A DNA stretch of 64,000 nt from an uncultured Erythrobacter sp. (GTDB lineage: Bacteria; Pseudomonadota; Alphaproteobacteria; Sphingomonadales; Sphingomonadaceae). The translations under genes and the position numbers were made by a program. Within the stretch, counting starts at the first letter, position 1, and each line of letters starts with the position of its first letter. Shown here piece after piece: positions 62,777 to 64,000 of the stretch. The notes under the pieces were generated by a model. It was not told the DNA's origin. It saw nothing but the letters and a program-made list of their open reading frames with translations, and did no database searches. The stretch lies in assembly GCF_958304185.1 (NCBI RefSeq), contig NZ_OY284435.1, forward strand, positions 124,001-188,000, written 5' to 3'.

Positions 62777-64000
62777 CTACAATTCCCGCAGCGCCCGCGC
62801 CGGTTTCGCCCGCAAGAGCGGCAGTGACCCGGCCAGCGCGAAGCCGAGCACCAGCGCGACGCCGAGGCCGAGCACGCCGAGCACTTCGCCCCAATCGGGC
62901 AGCCAGTCGAACTCGAACAGCTGGGTGATCACCACCCACGCAAGCCCCCCGCCGAGCCCCAACGCCACCAGCGCCAGCACCCCGGCGAGCAGACCATATT
63001 CGGCCAGCTGCAACAGCAGGATCTGCCGCCGGCTCGCGCCCAGCACGCGCAGCATCACCGTGTCATAAGTGCGCGCCGCCCGCGCTGCGGCAATCGCACC
63101 CATCAACACGGCGAGACCCGCCAGCACTGTGACAGCCGCCGCCGCCAGCGTCGCAAGGCTCACCTGTTCGAGCAGCTTGCGCGCCTCGACCAGAATGCCG
63201 CCGACCTCGATCACCGAAGAGGAAGGCATCTCCTTCACCAGCGCCCGCAGCAGCTTGCCCCGTGCGGCGGTATCGGCGCCTTCGGGCAGGTCGATGGTCG
63301 CCGACAGGTTATGCGGGGCATCCGAAATCGCATTGCGGCTGAACACCAGCGCGAAGTTGAAGCCCATGCTCTCCCAGTCGATCTCGCGGATGTTGGCGAC
63401 CCGCGCGGTGCGCTCCACGCCGAGGATGCCGATGGTGAGGTAATCGCCGACCTTGAGGCCCACGGCCTTGGCGAAATCGGCATCGACTGAGACGAGCGGC
63501 TCACCCTTGTGGAACGGGCTCCACCATTGGCCTTCGATCACGTGATTGCCCTCGGGCAGGGTGTCGGCATAGGTCAACCCGCGCTCACCCCGCAGCGCCC
63601 AGGCGCCTTCGGGGATTTCCTTGAGGTCAGCCACGCGGATCATTGTCGGCTTAGGCCCATAGGCCAGCACCGCGCCGCGCATTGTCGGCACGGTGCGGAT
63701 TGCGGCCTTGGGGAAGTCCTGCTGGATCAGTGCGAAAAAGCGCGGCTCCTTGGCGGGCGGCACATCGAGCACGAAGTAATCCGGCGCCGCCTGCGGCACG
63801 CGCTGCTGGATATTGCCATCAATCGCGCTCTGCACCGCGGCGAGCAGCACGAAGGCAGCAAGGCCGAAGCCCAGCGCCGTCACCAGTGCGCCTGTGGGAG
63901 CACCGGGGCGGTGGATGTTGGCGAGCGCGCTCCGCAGCAACGGATTGGCCGGGCGCGGCAGGCGGCGGGCGAGGGTCTGGATGCCCCAGCCAAGCCCCGC
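62777..64000 (-). CDS. ABC transporter permease, FtsX/YbbP-like (N-terminus outside window)
   Basis: About 408 codons of the C-terminal half are seen; the frame stays open to the window edge (LGWGIQTLARRLPRP). It includes an FtsX-type arrangement: a helix (GALVTALGFGLAAFVLLAAV), a large periplasmic domain, then three helices (TVLAGLAVLMGAIAAARAAR, QLAEYGLLAGVLALVALGLG and GVLGLGVALVLGFALAGSLP). This matches the second half of YbbP-like permeases (two FtsX repeats), which with YbbA-type ATPases export lipids or hydrophobic molecules. It converges on the preceding gene with 11 bases between stops. Confidence 0.88.
   Translation of the reverse strand, partial: AGLGWGIQTLARRLPRPANPLLRSALANIHRPGAPTGALVTALGFGLAAFVLLAAVQSAIDGNIQQRVPQAAPDYFVLDVPPAKEPRFFALIQQDFPKAAIRTVPTMRGAVLAYGPKPTMIRVADLKEIPEGAWALRGERGLTYADTLPEGNHVIEGQWWSPFHKGEPLVSVDADFAKAVGLKVGDYLTIGILGVERTARVANIREIDWESMGFNFALVFSRNAISDAPHNLSATIDLPEGADTAARGKLLRALVKEMPSSSVIEVGGILVEARKLLEQVSLATLAAAAVTVLAGLAVLMGAIAAARAARTYDTVMLRVLGASRRQILLLQLAEYGLLAGVLALVALGLGGGLAWVVITQLFEFDWLPDWGEVLGVLGLGVALVLGFALAGSLPLLRAKPARALREL

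Noticed and set aside
1-64000. tRNA, rRNA, CRISPR, IS elements, prophage or phage-type integration sites
   Set aside because: No cloverleaf-like segment, repeat-spacer array, transposase, integrase or flanking direct repeats were recognised on either strand.

Overview
The window is GC-rich, gene-dense bacterial chromosome. The gene content (large TonB-dependent receptor, hemC-hemD followed by a mitofilin-like membrane protein, tsaD-gpsA pair, extensin-like lipoprotein, single-domain and FixJ-like response regulators, DUF3617 lipoprotein) fits an alphaproteobacterium of the order Sphingomonadales, probably Erythrobacteraceae. That placement is inference from gene families and layout. No rRNA, tRNA, CRISPR array, transposase or prophage was recognised. 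Many neighbouring genes are joined by ATGA, GTGA or TGATG stop/start overlaps, which decide several start codons.

Region 1 (1-10657, + strand) is one tightly packed operon for guanidine or urea nitrogen. It holds the end of an ABC permease, its ATPase, a NikR-like ribbon-helix-helix regulator lacking most nickel ligands, two DUF1989 proteins (UAAP1/UAAP2, the carboxyguanidine deiminase families), a biotin-dependent urea/guanidine carboxylase, allophanate hydrolase, a soluble hybrid histidine kinase and a LuxR-type response regulator. The gene set fits guanidine to carboxyguanidine to allophanate to ammonia plus CO2 better than plain urea use.

Region 2 (10788-23465) has a sterol desaturase-family protein and a small membrane protein, then a sulfide island. 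A cysteine-free ArsR regulator and a peroxiredoxin diverge from a persulfide dioxygenase, two YeeE/YedE half-transporters, a DUF442 protein, a type II-like sulfide:quinone oxidoreductase, a frameshifted SulP transporter, cytochrome bd oxidase (cydAB plus a 44-residue DUF2474 subunit) and a DCC-family protein. The logic is sulfide oxidation into the quinone pool, removal of persulfide, and a quinol oxidase of a type known to tolerate sulfide. An FMN-dependent lactate-oxidising enzyme and a possible small protein follow.

Region 3 (23462-34640, - strand) carries an aldehyde dehydrogenase, an FAH-family hydrolase, maleylacetoacetate isomerase, glutaryl-CoA dehydrogenase, a lone receiver, a helix-hairpin-helix membrane protein, a VWA lipoprotein, a polysaccharide flippase, gpsA and tsaD. 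Region 4 (34685-46503) has hemC-hemD and a Mic60-like protein, a ubiquinone-type hydroxylase, a DsbD-like reductase, a lipoprotein, an S10 peptidase, a HigBA toxin-antitoxin pair, uvrB with a possible LexA box, and a DUF3617 lipoprotein.

Region 5 (46575-64000) has an alpha/beta hydrolase and the ATP-grasp / alpha-E / transglutaminase / Anbu-protease cluster. It continues with a FixJ-like regulator with a degenerate receiver, an extensin-like lipoprotein, a VOC protein with a Na+/proline symporter, an outer-membrane barrel protein, typA with a structured leader, a TonB receptor, two small membrane proteins and a truncated ABC permease. The observations most worth following up are the guanidine operon with its altered NikR-like regulator, the sulfide/bd-oxidase island with a cysteine-less ArsR, and the two-hairpin typA leader.
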